The notes below the pieces were generated by a model that was not told the origin of the DNA, did not search any database, and saw nothing but the letters and a program-made list of their open reading frames with translations. From Mermis nigrescens (lineage: Eukaryota > Nematoda > Enoplea > Mermithida > Mermithidae), in contig JAVLUZ010000508.1 in assembly GCA_036768485.1 (NCBI GenBank), positions 682,001 to 746,000 on the forward strand: 64,000 nucleotides of DNA. The letters are read 5' to 3'. Numbering within the stretch: the first letter of the stretch is position 1; every line of letters begins with the position of its first letter. Both the position numbers and the translations under genes were made by a program. This document shows, piece after piece, positions 21,848 to 32,200 of this stretch.

Positions 21848-22136
21848 TAATTTTTCCTGTTTTTCTAGAAAATTTGGCGCGAAACATTTTGATTCGCTGG
21901 TGACGGATTTTGCAGAGGTCAGTAAAAAAACGAAGTTTTGCGCTCTTCCCTACCAATCCCATGACAGCCTCTTCATTATTATCCAATCAGACCGTAGCCC
22001 ACAGAGACTATAGCAAGTCTTTCGATTTCTGTGATACAGTAATTTTTGTGAATAGACTATTTTCTTAAAGGAAGGTACTTGATCATTTTTGGTAAGGCTT
22101 AACTAACAACAGAAATAAACTTCATTATCAACAGAA

Positions 22137-22420
22137 ATATGAAAAACTAACTTATTTTGATTGTTTCTTGTCTTGCAGCTGTTACGTGATATTCTACAGT
22201 ATATTGAGTAACACACAGTCTGTTTCATTGCACTTTATACGTCCCACATTAAGGTTTATGTACCTACCAATGAAAAACTAGCTTATTTTGTTTGTTTCAT
22301 GTCTTGCAGCTGTTACGTGATATTCTACAGTATAATGAGTTTCACATAGTCTGTTTCATTGAACTTTATACGTCCCATATTAATGTTTACGTACCTATCA
22401 TAATGTTTACGTACCTACCA
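22137..22420 (+). repeat. 132-bp tandem duplication
   Basis: 22,137-22,268 and 22,270-22,420 share GTCTTGCAGCTGTTACGTGA, TATTCTACAGTATA, CAGTCTGTTTCATT and ACTTTATACGTCCCA. A fragment of a third copy (ATTCTACAGTTTAATGAG) lies near 22,457. Confidence 0.9.
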
Positions 22421-22960
22421 TTTGAACTCCTTTACACTAATGCGGTTCTCTTCATATTCTACAGTTTAATGAGTTACAAGGGGTCAAACACATCCGCCTA
22501 TATCTTTATTATACCAAATAAACTTATCACATGACTAACTGATGCTTCGACATCTGTTTATCGGTTCAGGATCGCTTCACTCTTTCAGTTGTTCTGCTTC
22601 CCCTTTGCTCTGTCATATTTCCATCAGCTTTGCAGCTTGAGCGTTCCAGTTTCTTTTCCTCAGCTCGGTCTTTACTCTTCTTCCTTATTTCATCCACCTC
22701 TCACTGCTTCTCCGCTCGCTGTTCGCTGATTCCGAAACTCAGTTATAACGGAATCCACCCAAAACAAGAAAGTGTTTATTGTCAGAAAAATACACCAAAT
22801 TTGATAAAACGCAAATACATGATAAAATAGTGACTGAACAAAAGGACATACAAAGATTACGGAAGTGATACAACTAGGTATTCCCCAACAATAAATTTGT
22901 AAAATCAATGTTTAGGAGCTATTTTTTGAACAAACGGATTTTGGGAGACGAGACTATTTG
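22421..22960. other. Non-coding stretch
   Basis: A C/T-rich segment (22,560-22,740) with no supported coding content. It lies just beyond the 3' end of the decayed retrotransposon. Confidence 0.4.
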
Positions 22961-22961
22961 A

Positions 22962-25313
22962 TTAGGTAAGGAGTTCCAGATTTTTTGGTATCTTTGCGAA
23001 AAATCGTTGACGTGAGCATTGGGAACGGACAACTGACAACGTAAGTTTACGACTGTTCACTGATCGGGTAATGCCTTGACTAAAAATGAAAAAATCTATT
23101 AGCATCAATACAAGATAAACCATTAATAATTTGATACATGACAGACATAGACATATGTGAAGACAACGAAGTTCTAAAGAAGGCAGGTTAAGAAGCGTTA
23201 GGCGTTCAAGATAGGATAAATTGCTATTAAAACCAAAAAGACGTTTAGCAAATTTTACGCTGAACATTTTCAAGACGATTTATATCATTTGCATAATATG
23301 GATTCCATACAGAAACAGCATACTCAAGCATAGGTCTTACATAAGTAGTATAGGCCCTAACTAAAATATCAAGTTATCATGAGAAAGAAAAGCTTTGTGT
23401 ATTAGAAAAACAACGAGATGAATGCTTTTTTGATTATGTGATTTAAATGTTCCTTACAATTGAGATTGTGGGAAATATAAACACCTAGATCACGAACGGA
23501 ACTAATGTCATTTGGAATATTTATATTATTCAAAGAATAAAGCTTTTTTGGATTATTTTTACCAAGATGTAAAGCTGCATCAGTTTTCCGTAGCAACAGG
23601 AAGTTGCCAATCAATAGACCAAGTATAAATATTATCCAGATCTTCTTGTATTAAATGATAATCAGAAGATGGACTGAAGATTTTTGCATCATCGGCAAAG
23701 AGGTAAATTTTAGCCATATTCAATCAATTTACACAGGTCATTTACATAAATTAAGAATAAAGTAGGACTAATACAACTACCTTGGGGGACACCACTGCCA
23801 ACAGGCATGAGGTCAGAAAAAACTCCATAAATACAAGCACGCTGAGACCGATTATGCAAAAAGGAATTGAGCCAATTGAAAGTAGACCTTTTATTCCGTA
23901 TTTAGAGAGCTTATATAAAAGTTTAGAAAAGGGAATTTTATCAAAAGCTTTAGAAAAGTCGGTGTAAGCAACATCGACAGGAGTTCTATTACTCAAAGAT
24001 ACCGTCCAACTGTGTTTACATTTAAGTAGTTGTAATTCACAAGACTTTGATTTTAGAAAACCAAACTGAGAAGGAGATAAGAGTCTGTTTGTAGTGAGAA
24101 AATTGACAATTTTTGGAATTTATCAAATTTTCTATGATTTTGCTCAATGAGCAGCAAATAGAAATTGGCCTGTAATTTCTCATTCAAGCTGCGTCACCTT
24201 TTTAAAGACTGTTACATTTGCCAATTTGCATAAATTGGGGATATTGCTAGTCAAAAATGAAACATTAAAGATACTAGCTAAAGGCTCAGCAAGATAATTT
24301 GAAAGTTTTTTCAAGAAAAATGACAGAGTCCATTGGGACCAATAGAAGAAAGAACCTTTTATTTGATTCCAAACCAGTTGCACGTTCCAAGGTCAAATGA
24401 ATGGTTTGCAGACGCAAACCAGTCATCGAATCTAAAAAGGAAGATGATTATTATCAACAGAAAAAACAGAAGAAAAGTAGTTATTAAACAAATTTACCTT
24501 TTCTAAAGGATCAGAAACGATTTTGTTGTCATGAAAAAGAGGTGGAAGAGAGCGATGATCATTCAACCGATTATTGACAAATTTATAAAATGATTTCAAA
24601 CTTTTGTCAGAAAGAAGATTAATATCTTTGGAAGCTGAGCAATTTTTAATTTCAAAATCCAATTTTTACAAAAAGATTTATATTTGATTTTTGTATCGGT
24701 GGAGTGATAAAGTTTATGTTTCTTCCAAAGCATACGTTTTTTAGTTAACATTCCTTTAATTAGTTTGGGATATTTATGTTTTATGGGCTTGGGGTGAGTT
24801 AATGGGACAAATGCATAAATTAAAGAGTGAAGCACGCCAACAAACAAATTATACATATCATTTACATTAGAACAGGTATCAAAAGATCAGGCCAAGAAAT
24901 CTGAGACAGTGCTAGACCTAACGCATTAAAATCAGCTTTACGAAAGTTAAAAAAGATGATCTAGGATTTTGGACTAGCATCAAAAGACAATCAAATATAA
25001 CTGAATTATGGTCACTATTAGAAAAAGGAATATCAACTTTTACGTTAGAAATTGATCAGATGCAAAGAGAAGATCTAATATATTATTATCATGAGTATTT
25101 TCTATTATTAATTGATGTAAACCAGTGCCCAAAAGTGTGTCGAAAAAGGGTATTAAGATTATCAGTAGGAACCGAACTTATCCACCAATTGAGTTTTGGC
25201 AAATTGAAATCTCCAAAGATTACAAAAGGGAAAGGAACAGAACAAGCCCATTCAATACATCTACATAAAATTTCAGCATAAGCTAGATCAAAATCATGGG
25301 GTCGGTAAACCAA
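22962..25313 (-). pseudogene. CR1/Jockey-like non-LTR retrotransposon, decayed
   Basis: Fragments in order along the minus strand give most of one ORF2 broken by frameshifts and stops. The endonuclease end has FVIFGDFNLPKLNW (25,089-25,313). The linker covers 24,432-24,856 (LFNNYFSSVFS), with an RT entry fragment at 24,180-24,383 (FFLKKLSNYLAEPLASIFN). The palm has AYTDFSKAFDKI (23,751-23,996) and FADD at 23,689-23,700. Next come a thumb-like KLYSLNNI...SVRDLGVYISHNL fragment (23,402-23,614) and a C-terminal SYLERLTLLNLPSLELR segment (22,962-23,273). The GDFN plus RDLGV combination is typical of CR1/Jockey-group elements. It is not functional. Confidence 0.9.
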
Positions 25314-25601
25314 AATAAATCTGATCTTTCTATCAGAATCAAAAATATCATTTATTAGAATTTCGGGAGCTTTAAAAGCAATGTGATTTCTGATGGAATT
25401 GGCAATTTAACTTGTAACACAAATGCAAAGCTCAACCAGTGGGTCCGCCATTTTTCACAGTCACATAATAACGCCGCCTCCTTTCCCTGTGCATCATCAT
25501 ATTGCATCAGCAACAACAACAACATACAATATTCAGGATGGGCCACTGACTCAGGAAGGAATTACCAAAGTAATTAAAAGTCTTTGAAGTGGAAAAGCTC
25601 C

Positions 25602-26405
25602 GGCTAAAGTAGAGGAGATTGAAAGTTCCAGAAAGTTATGACAAGGACATTTTCTAATTGAGTTTGGGCTGGGGAGTTCATATTTGAAAGAATTATGCGA
25701 CGGTCAGCATTATTGACCGAGTTACAGGCTGTTGAAAGTCATGTGTTCAAGGATAGGCGAAAAAGGGCACTTATTCACTTTAACCCTATCGAATTTTGTC
25801 TATCTTTTTTTAACATTAGGTATATATATATACAGCATTGTGATATATCTATCATATGATATAATCCTTGATTTTCTTCAGTATTTTTTTCTTGATTTTC
25901 ATAATCAACTTTTGCAATAATTTACTTGATAAGATATAGGAAAATGTAAGTTTTTGCTTCCAATATACTTAGGCTTAGGCTTAGTATATCCGAAAAGGTG
26001 TTTTAAGCTGCTTAGGTCGAGGTCGCCCCACTTAGGTCAATGTATAGATGCTTAGGTCGATGTATAGATGCTTAGGTCGATGTATAGATGCTTAGGTCGA
26101 TGTATAGATGCTTAGGCCGATGTTTTTTTGCTCCATTTATGCCTTAGGCTTAGCTCCATGTCGGCACCAATCTGAATCCGCAAGCAATTGCTGTCACACT
26201 GCAAACTGAAAACTGAAAAATACCCCAAACGCCAGTTTTTCCTTTTTCGCCTATCCTTAAGCACGTGAACTTCAGCTGCTTTAACTCGGCCAATAATGCC
26301 GACCGCCACCTAATTCTTTTAAATATGAACCACCCATCCCAAAGCCAGTTAGAAAATGCCCTTTTTTTGAAAATTTGACACTTTCCAGTTTTCTCTATTA
26401 CGCCC
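25602..26405. mobile_element. Foldback/hAT-like insertion inside the RT, about 800 bp
   Basis: The RT motif GKAP|GIDE is split here. AAAGCTCC occurs at 25,594-25,601 and 26,406-26,413 as an 8-bp target duplication. The arms (about 170 bp) are inverted copies, for example CATTTTCTAAYTGRSTTTGG and CAAGGATAGGCGAAAAAGG. The interior has a 20-bp tandem repeat and TTAGGC units, with no transposase. Confidence 0.93.
26011..26130 (+). repeat. 20-bp minisatellite CTTAGGTCGATGTATAGATG
   Basis: About five near-identical units sit inside the insertion at 25,602-26,405. Confidence 0.95.
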
Positions 26406-27185
26406 AAAGCTCCTGGTATTGATGAAATAAATCCGGAAATCTATAAATGTTGCCATGAGTTATTAGTGCTTTACCTCGAGCAACTCTTTAAAAGCATCTG
26501 AAAATTTGAGAGCATACTATCTTATTGGGAAACTGCTGTTTTAATACTGATTCATAAGAAGGGCGATAGGACAAGATGTAAAAATTATGGGGGTGTTTTG
26601 CTGTTAAACATTGCCTATAAAATCATGGAAAGAATGCTACTTAACAGGCATATCATTGAAAGGGACAAAAAACAAGAGAAAGTCAGGCTGGATTCAGACC
26701 AAGAAGAGGCTGTTTATTGATTTTAACAGCCGCTTTTTACACATAGTATGTGGTCCTGACTCGAATCAGATGGAGTTGCAATAAAGTTATGCCGGCTAAT
26801 AGCTGCTCTTTACAGAAGGCAGAAGGACAAGGTGCAAAATTCGCGTCTATGGAAGTCTAAGTGAAGAATTTGAAGTCTCAATAGGTGTTAGGCAAGATGG
26901 AATCCTTTCCCCACTTCTATTTAACTAATATATGGAATTCATCTAAGAAACAACCTTCATAGAATCACCACACGGTTAGGTTTTGCATCCACCAGGCAAA
27001 ACATTAACAGACCCAACTTTTGCTGATGATATTGCTGTCCTAGCGCAAACTCAAGCTGACTTACAAAACATTTTGAATGCCAAAAAATGAAGCTGCATCT
27101 ATCGGACTGAAAATAAATGCTGCAAAGACTAAGTATATGACATCTGGTAACCCTGAGTGTTCATTGAAATTAGGTGATGAAAATT

Positions 27186-27705
27186 TTACCCACTTGGCGG
27201 TGGCCATGGCAAAGACCATCTCCATTGCCAAGTTCAGCCATCCTTTATCCATTTGGCAATGGCCATGGCCAAGTTCATTGCCATCGCCAAGTTCGCCACC
27301 TTTACCACTTGGCGATGGCCAAGGCCATCGTCGACTGCCATAGATACGTTGCCACCTTTTACATACTCTGGTGATGGCCAAGGCCATTGCCATCATCAAG
27401 TTTTGCCACCGCTTACCCATTTAGCAAAGGCCATGGCCAAGGCCATGGCCAAGGCCATCGCCATTATTAAGTTTGCCAGCTTTTACCCACTTGGTCGACT
27501 GGCCAAGACCACCTCTAGACCATCTCTATTGCCAAGTTAGCCACCTTTTAAGCATTTAGTGACGGCCATGGCCATTGCCTCGTTAAGTTTGCCACCTTTA
27601 CCCCCACTTGGCAATGACCATGGCCAAGGTCATTGCCATCGCCATCTCCACCTTTTACCCATTTCCGCCATTGCCATCATCAATGCCATCGCTACGTTTT
27701 GCCCA
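27186..27705 (+). repeat. 58-bp minisatellite rich in GGCCATGGCCAAGG
   Basis: About nine diverged units of 55-65 bp, each with CCACTTGG or CCATTTGG, then ATGGCCAAGGCCATTGCC, then AAGTTTGCCACCTTT. It starts in frame with the last recognisable RT residues, so it arose in or was captured by the retrotransposon copy. Confidence 0.9.
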
Positions 27706-27708
27706 CAC

Positions 27709-28085
27709 CAACTCCAAAACAGTGAATTTGATGTTCACGAATTGTTTTCTTGTTTAAATGTCAAAAATGGTCATAATGGCCTTTGAAAACGTCTTTTTGT
27801 CGTAATCTCGCATTTCTAAAGCATTTTTAATATATTTTGACTGAATTATATCATTTTTAACACTAAAAAATACGAAAATTGATCAATTTTTGGCGCTTTA
27901 TGGGTTAAAAGTACCTACATAAAAGTACTGATCCGGTGCAAAAAATTTTGACATTTTTACTGCTTTTGACCTCAAATATTATACAAAAAACATTCCGTCA
28001 GCTCAAACTCATGCCGGAAAGTATACTGCATGGCTGACCCTTCAGTGGGGGTAATACACCTCTAACGCTACCCCTATTTGTATGT
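27709..28085 (+). repeat. Family F repeat, longest + copy
   Basis: It runs from CCAAAACAGTGAATTTGATG through AATTGATCAATTTTTGGCGC and TTCCGTCAGCTCAAA to GGGGGTAATACACCTC. It matches the reversed copy at 32,165-32,470. Confidence 0.75.
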
Positions 28086-28455
28086 ATGGTGGTCAGGCCC
28101 GTATACCGCATGGGATCGGCCAAGTGGTGGGCGAACCCAACATAACATGGTCTATATCTCGGGAAATTCATCAAGGGAGCTCACAAAAACCGCATTTTCG
28201 ACGTTTCTCAAACATGTCTCCATCCATTAAGATGATGAAATTCGAACTTTAAAAAAATTTTCTCTTACTCAAGGCTATAAAAAGTGTCATTTTTTGACAG
28301 CGCTTGGACCAAAATCATGGAAAATACTTCATACAGGTATCAGCTGAAGCACCGAACATTACGAAGATTTTGCGACAAAGACAAACAATTTTCTCATCTT
28401 TCCGTGCATTATCTTACCTCTCAAAATTTTTGTTCCGGCCAAGGTTGGTGGGTAT

Positions 28456-28600
28456 CATACATGGGCAGCAAGGAAGTTGGGGCGGCTGTATAAGCAGAAC
28501 TGCCAAAAATGTTACTAAAAATAGAATTCTGGGGCCTACAGTAATGTTGAGTGGGGGTTCAACTTTGGGGTTGTGAATCCCTTCCCCACCACGCCGTGCG
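28456..28600 (+). mobile_element. CT-like MITE, 145 bp
   Basis: It starts CATACATGGGCAGC. The flanks GTGGGTAT (28,448-28,455) and GCGGGTAT (28,601-28,608) match at 7 of 8 positions. The right end is poorly conserved. Confidence 0.7.
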
Positions 28601-28672
28601 GCGGGTATGCTCTTTCAAAAGTCCTGCTACAGGAGGATACCACCCAGTGTACATGAATAGCGAAAAACATTC

Positions 28673-28742
28673 GGCTAGCCAGGACACGAACCTGGGCTTC
28701 CTGGTTACCGGCCAAGCGCGCTTCCAACTGCACCATCTAGCC
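28673..28742 (-). tRNA. tRNA-like cloverleaf, probably a SINE head or pseudo-tRNA
   Basis: The minus strand folds with acceptor stem GGCTAG/CTAGCC (6 bp), D stem GTGC/GCGC, anticodon stem CTTGG/CCAGG with loop CCGGTAA, and T stem CCAGG/CCTGG with loop TTCGTGT. The nominal anticodon is GGT (Thr). C replaces the near-universal U at position 33 and the acceptor has six pairs, so a tRNA-derived repeat is more likely than a working gene. Confidence 0.75.
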
Positions 28743-29204
28743 TTAATTCGAGAAACAAGCTTTTTACGCCTATGATACAAGTGAAGTCGGAGAGAAAGCT
28801 CCACCAGCACTAACCCCAACACAGGTGCATCTGCCATTGCCTATCCCTATCATTGTCTCAGCGTCAATATTTTTGGTCTAGTATTCTTTTGCTATGACTG
28901 CCAATCTCTTTGTCCCGTTTGTCCATTAATCCGATGATAGATATCACTTATAGAAAAGACCAGACTTTTCCGGACTTATTTATCAGCCAATATTTTTATT
29001 TTTTTAATCGCCTTCTTACTGACAAACACTGTAACGAGAAGAGGGGATATTGGATAACTTAGTTATACTTTTGTAATCATGTATCACATTGCATTTTTAA
29101 ACGATGCTACGCAATTTGTCTTGCTTTTTTTGTTGTGTAAATTTTCATTCTTCAGTTTTTTAAATTTTACGCTAAATATTAAACAACGCCTGTTATCGTG
29201 TGCC

Positions 29205-29252
29205 ATGGATTGGGAAATGACTGATGGAATGTCAATCGAAGACGCAATAACG
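29205..29252 (+). CDS. Ubr1: UBR exon 1 (start codon exon)
   Basis: ATG in a good Kozak context (GCCATGG) begins [16 protein letters not shown], followed by a GTACGT donor, phase 0. The assignment rests on phase compatibility and position, because the extreme N-terminus of this family is poorly conserved. An upstream 5' UTR exon could exist. Confidence 0.55.
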
Positions 29253-32200
29253 GTACGTAAATTGGGCTTATCGTTTGATTCCTCACTTCTCATCCAAAAT
29301 TCATTACGATTAACTTTGCATAATTGATATTATTCGACCTTGACATTCAGCACGGTCGCCACTTGTTAGCCGATTTGGACGAAGCCGGACGCAGTGCCCA
29401 AAACAACGCGTTCGATTGTTGGTTGAGGGGCTATTTGTCTTACGAAATACCGGAAATTTTTCCACCGGCCGAAAATAATTCATTCGATGAAGATGTGAGC
29501 CAGGCACGTATCTCTGGGGGGAATGCCGGGGGGATTAGGACCTCCCAAAATCCAGAAAAATCGAAAAAATAGGACTTTTTGAACGTTATTTTGTGCTATT
29601 TTAGGCCTATTTGGGATTAGTCCCCCAAAAATTGGCGTTGGTCCCCCCCAAAATAGGACGGCCAGCTACGTGCTCTGATTATGAACCAACATTCTGCTTT
29701 TATTTTTTCATTTACTTTTGAGAAATGTTACGTTTACGTAAATTCGGTAGAGGGTGTTTTTAAAGGTTATTAAAAGTCAGTAACCATTTAATAAAAAAGT
29801 GAATACGCGAGCACGACTTTTGGTTAAATTGTTGCGAAACAAAACAATGTTGTGAATCCCTTTGAAATGTCTTTTTTCCATAGAGTTCGAAAAAAATGCG
29901 AAAGTTAATCTTTTCTAGTTTACGCCCGTACTGCTTAACGTAAATTTCAACACGATTCACCCAGGGAAGTCTTCTTAAGCTCGATTTAGGCTTTAATTAT
30001 TTTAAAAGTATCTTGCGAATCCGTCCGGGGGTACTTGTCAAACATACTATTTTCCGACCAATCAGACGTTGCTCATTCTTTCTAGAACGTAAAAGCAAAA
30101 AATTGTAAAGAATTGTGTAAATGGAACAAAATCATACATGCGCACGGTTAAAAGCTCTGGGAGGAGGGAAACTGGGTTACCTTGGGGCCAGGGGCGGATT
30201 TAGAGGGGGGGGCGGGGGCGGCGGCCCCCCACCTGTCTTAGCCCAAAATAGTGCGCAAAATTAAGAATTTTTGAGCGATTTTTGGGTTAAAACAGTTAAT
30301 TTTTCCACCCAAGTCAGGGTTCCGCCTCCATAGGGGTACTGCCCCCCATAGGAAAATCTGGATCTGCCACTGCTTGGGGCGGGGATGAGTTAAATAAGTA
30401 ATTTTTACCAATTTAATTTCGAAATTTTGCACTTAATTAGCCGCATCTGCTTTTTCTTGAATATTTTTGGTTTAACTTGATGAAAAGAATAACATAAAGG
30501 GCGATGCAATGACCTGTATAATCAAATTGATACAAAACAATCAAAGAAAAAGGTCTGGATGTATGAATTGAATAGTCTACTGAAAAAATAGTATATGTAC
30601 TTGAAATCACACTGTCAGACGTCGTTTGCCGCTTTTTCATGGTTCGAGCAATCGGTTTTGGTCCAAAATGGCCTTAGGGGTGTATGCCTTTCGAAAGTTG
30701 TGCTAGGGGAATACCCCTAGTGTGTACGTGTGAACAGAATATATTAAAAAATAGTATATGGTGCGATGCACCGAAAATTCTACAGTTATAAATCAAAAAT
30801 TTAGATGAAAACACAAAACGGCAGATTTTTTGTAATTTTTCTGAAAATTAGCAAATGTGGGGAGCTGGCGGTCATTTTGCGGATAAGTAAGCGGTCGTTC
30901 TGGGGTTAAACTTGCCCAAATCCTCTAAGAATCCGCGTCGTCGGCACGTGTATAGTATTTAGTCACTGGGCAGAAGTTTAAGCGAGGAACGGATTTTGTA
31001 CTATTTTTATTTTGTACCTCCTTGATGCGTTGTTAAATCTATGTAATATTCGATTTCAGACCCATATGTACATTATGCGGATTAAGGCGTAGTGCTAAAA
31101 GTTTTCTATATCGACTTTTTTGACTAAAACGCGTCAAAGACATTTATTCGTCCTTTCCGACCACGTCGTTTGTAGAGTGTAGAACCAGTATTTTTCAAAA
31201 ATTTTAAACTGAACAGTGCGTGGAAGTAGTATCCCCTACCCCACCCAAGGCGGTCGTCATTCGCACCCCCTCAGACAAATCCTTACACCCACCCACGCTT
31301 TTGGCAAAAATATGCGCGTTTCGGCCGCTTTCAAGCGATTTATTACCATTTTTGGGCAACAATTAAAGTCATTGACCCCGCCCCTGTGCAGTACGCGATT
31401 ATTCTCTACATGAAATTCTGAGCGGTCTGAATGTTTGGGTAGAAAATTGAATATTTGTCATACGAAGCGCCGGAGCAAGGCTGCAAAAGCGCTTGAAGCC
31501 GAAATTTTTGGATATTTATTTTAGGTAAACTAAAATTTGTTACGTCCAGCCATTTGCTAGTTGTTACGTCATTTTTACCGTAGAGTTCTTAATCTTGTAC
31601 GTAGCGCTTAGATGCACATGGCGAAAATCAGCACTGCTGGGGGGTAAAATCCAAGATATCCAGACCATTTAAAAAAAATCGAAAATGGCTGAAATAGTCT
31701 ATATAAAACGCTTAAAAATTTATATATTTTTTTTTCAATTATTTTCCAATCATTTCAACTCAATTTTGGCCCTTTTTGAGTAAAGTGTATTGAATTACGA
31801 GCCCTGGAAAAATTTTGATACATATTATTACTGCTTTTGTCTTCAAAAATGATGCAGAAAATGTTCTATCAGCTCACAATCGCCGGGCAGTATATACCTG
31901 TTTTTCTGAATATTCCGGGGAGTAATACGCTCCCTCATCCCCTGTGTGCTTGTATGATATAACGGCTCGAAATTTTGAATTGGAGAATAGTAGCCGCCAG
32001 TCGTCCATTTTGAGAATGGAGTTACGCAGATGACCTATTGTTGATCAAAAGAACACCTATAAAATGACCCAAAAATACAAGTATTTTTGCATAAATGAAG
32101 GAGGACGATGAACTTCTGTTGAAAATCCTATCTTTCCAGCTTTATGGTCTCCCGAATTCATGCTGCGTCACTGGAGAGCATGCATGAAGTGGGGGACGTT

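Larger units (their letters stand above)
25415..27185 (+). pseudogene. Second non-LTR reverse transcriptase (RTE/L1-like), decayed and interrupted
   Basis: Fragments run LNQWVRHFS (25,430), GPLTQEGITKVIKSL (25,540) and, after an insertion at 25,602-26,405, APGIDEINPEIYK and VLILIHKKGDRTRCKNY. These are followed by VRQDGILSPLLFN (about 26,890), FADDIAVLAQTQADLQ (27,018) and IGLKINAAKTKYMTSGNPE (27,100). These are successive RT motifs of a LINE whose clade I cannot fix. Stops and frameshifts make it a fossil. It lies head to head with the minus-strand LINE and runs directly into a minisatellite. Confidence 0.88.

Noticed and set aside
21714..21986. Small minus-strand frame upstream of the Merlin gene as a second transposon protein
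   Set aside because: It spans the TATA box of the transposase, has no motif, and is more likely promoter or leader sequence.
20541..26130. TTAGGC runs as nematode-type telomeric sequence
   Set aside because: Only two or three units at each site, internal, and the 26.0-kb ones belong to a mobile element with a different tandem unit.
27077..27786. Overlapping plus-strand frames as a protein with Ala/Met/Ile/Lys repeats
   Set aside because: They are reading frames of the 58-bp minisatellite and the tail of a dead reverse transcriptase.
29501..29675. An 8-bp duplication for the P element next to exon 2
   Set aside because: Left and right flanks do not match convincingly, so the limits there rest on family similarity only.
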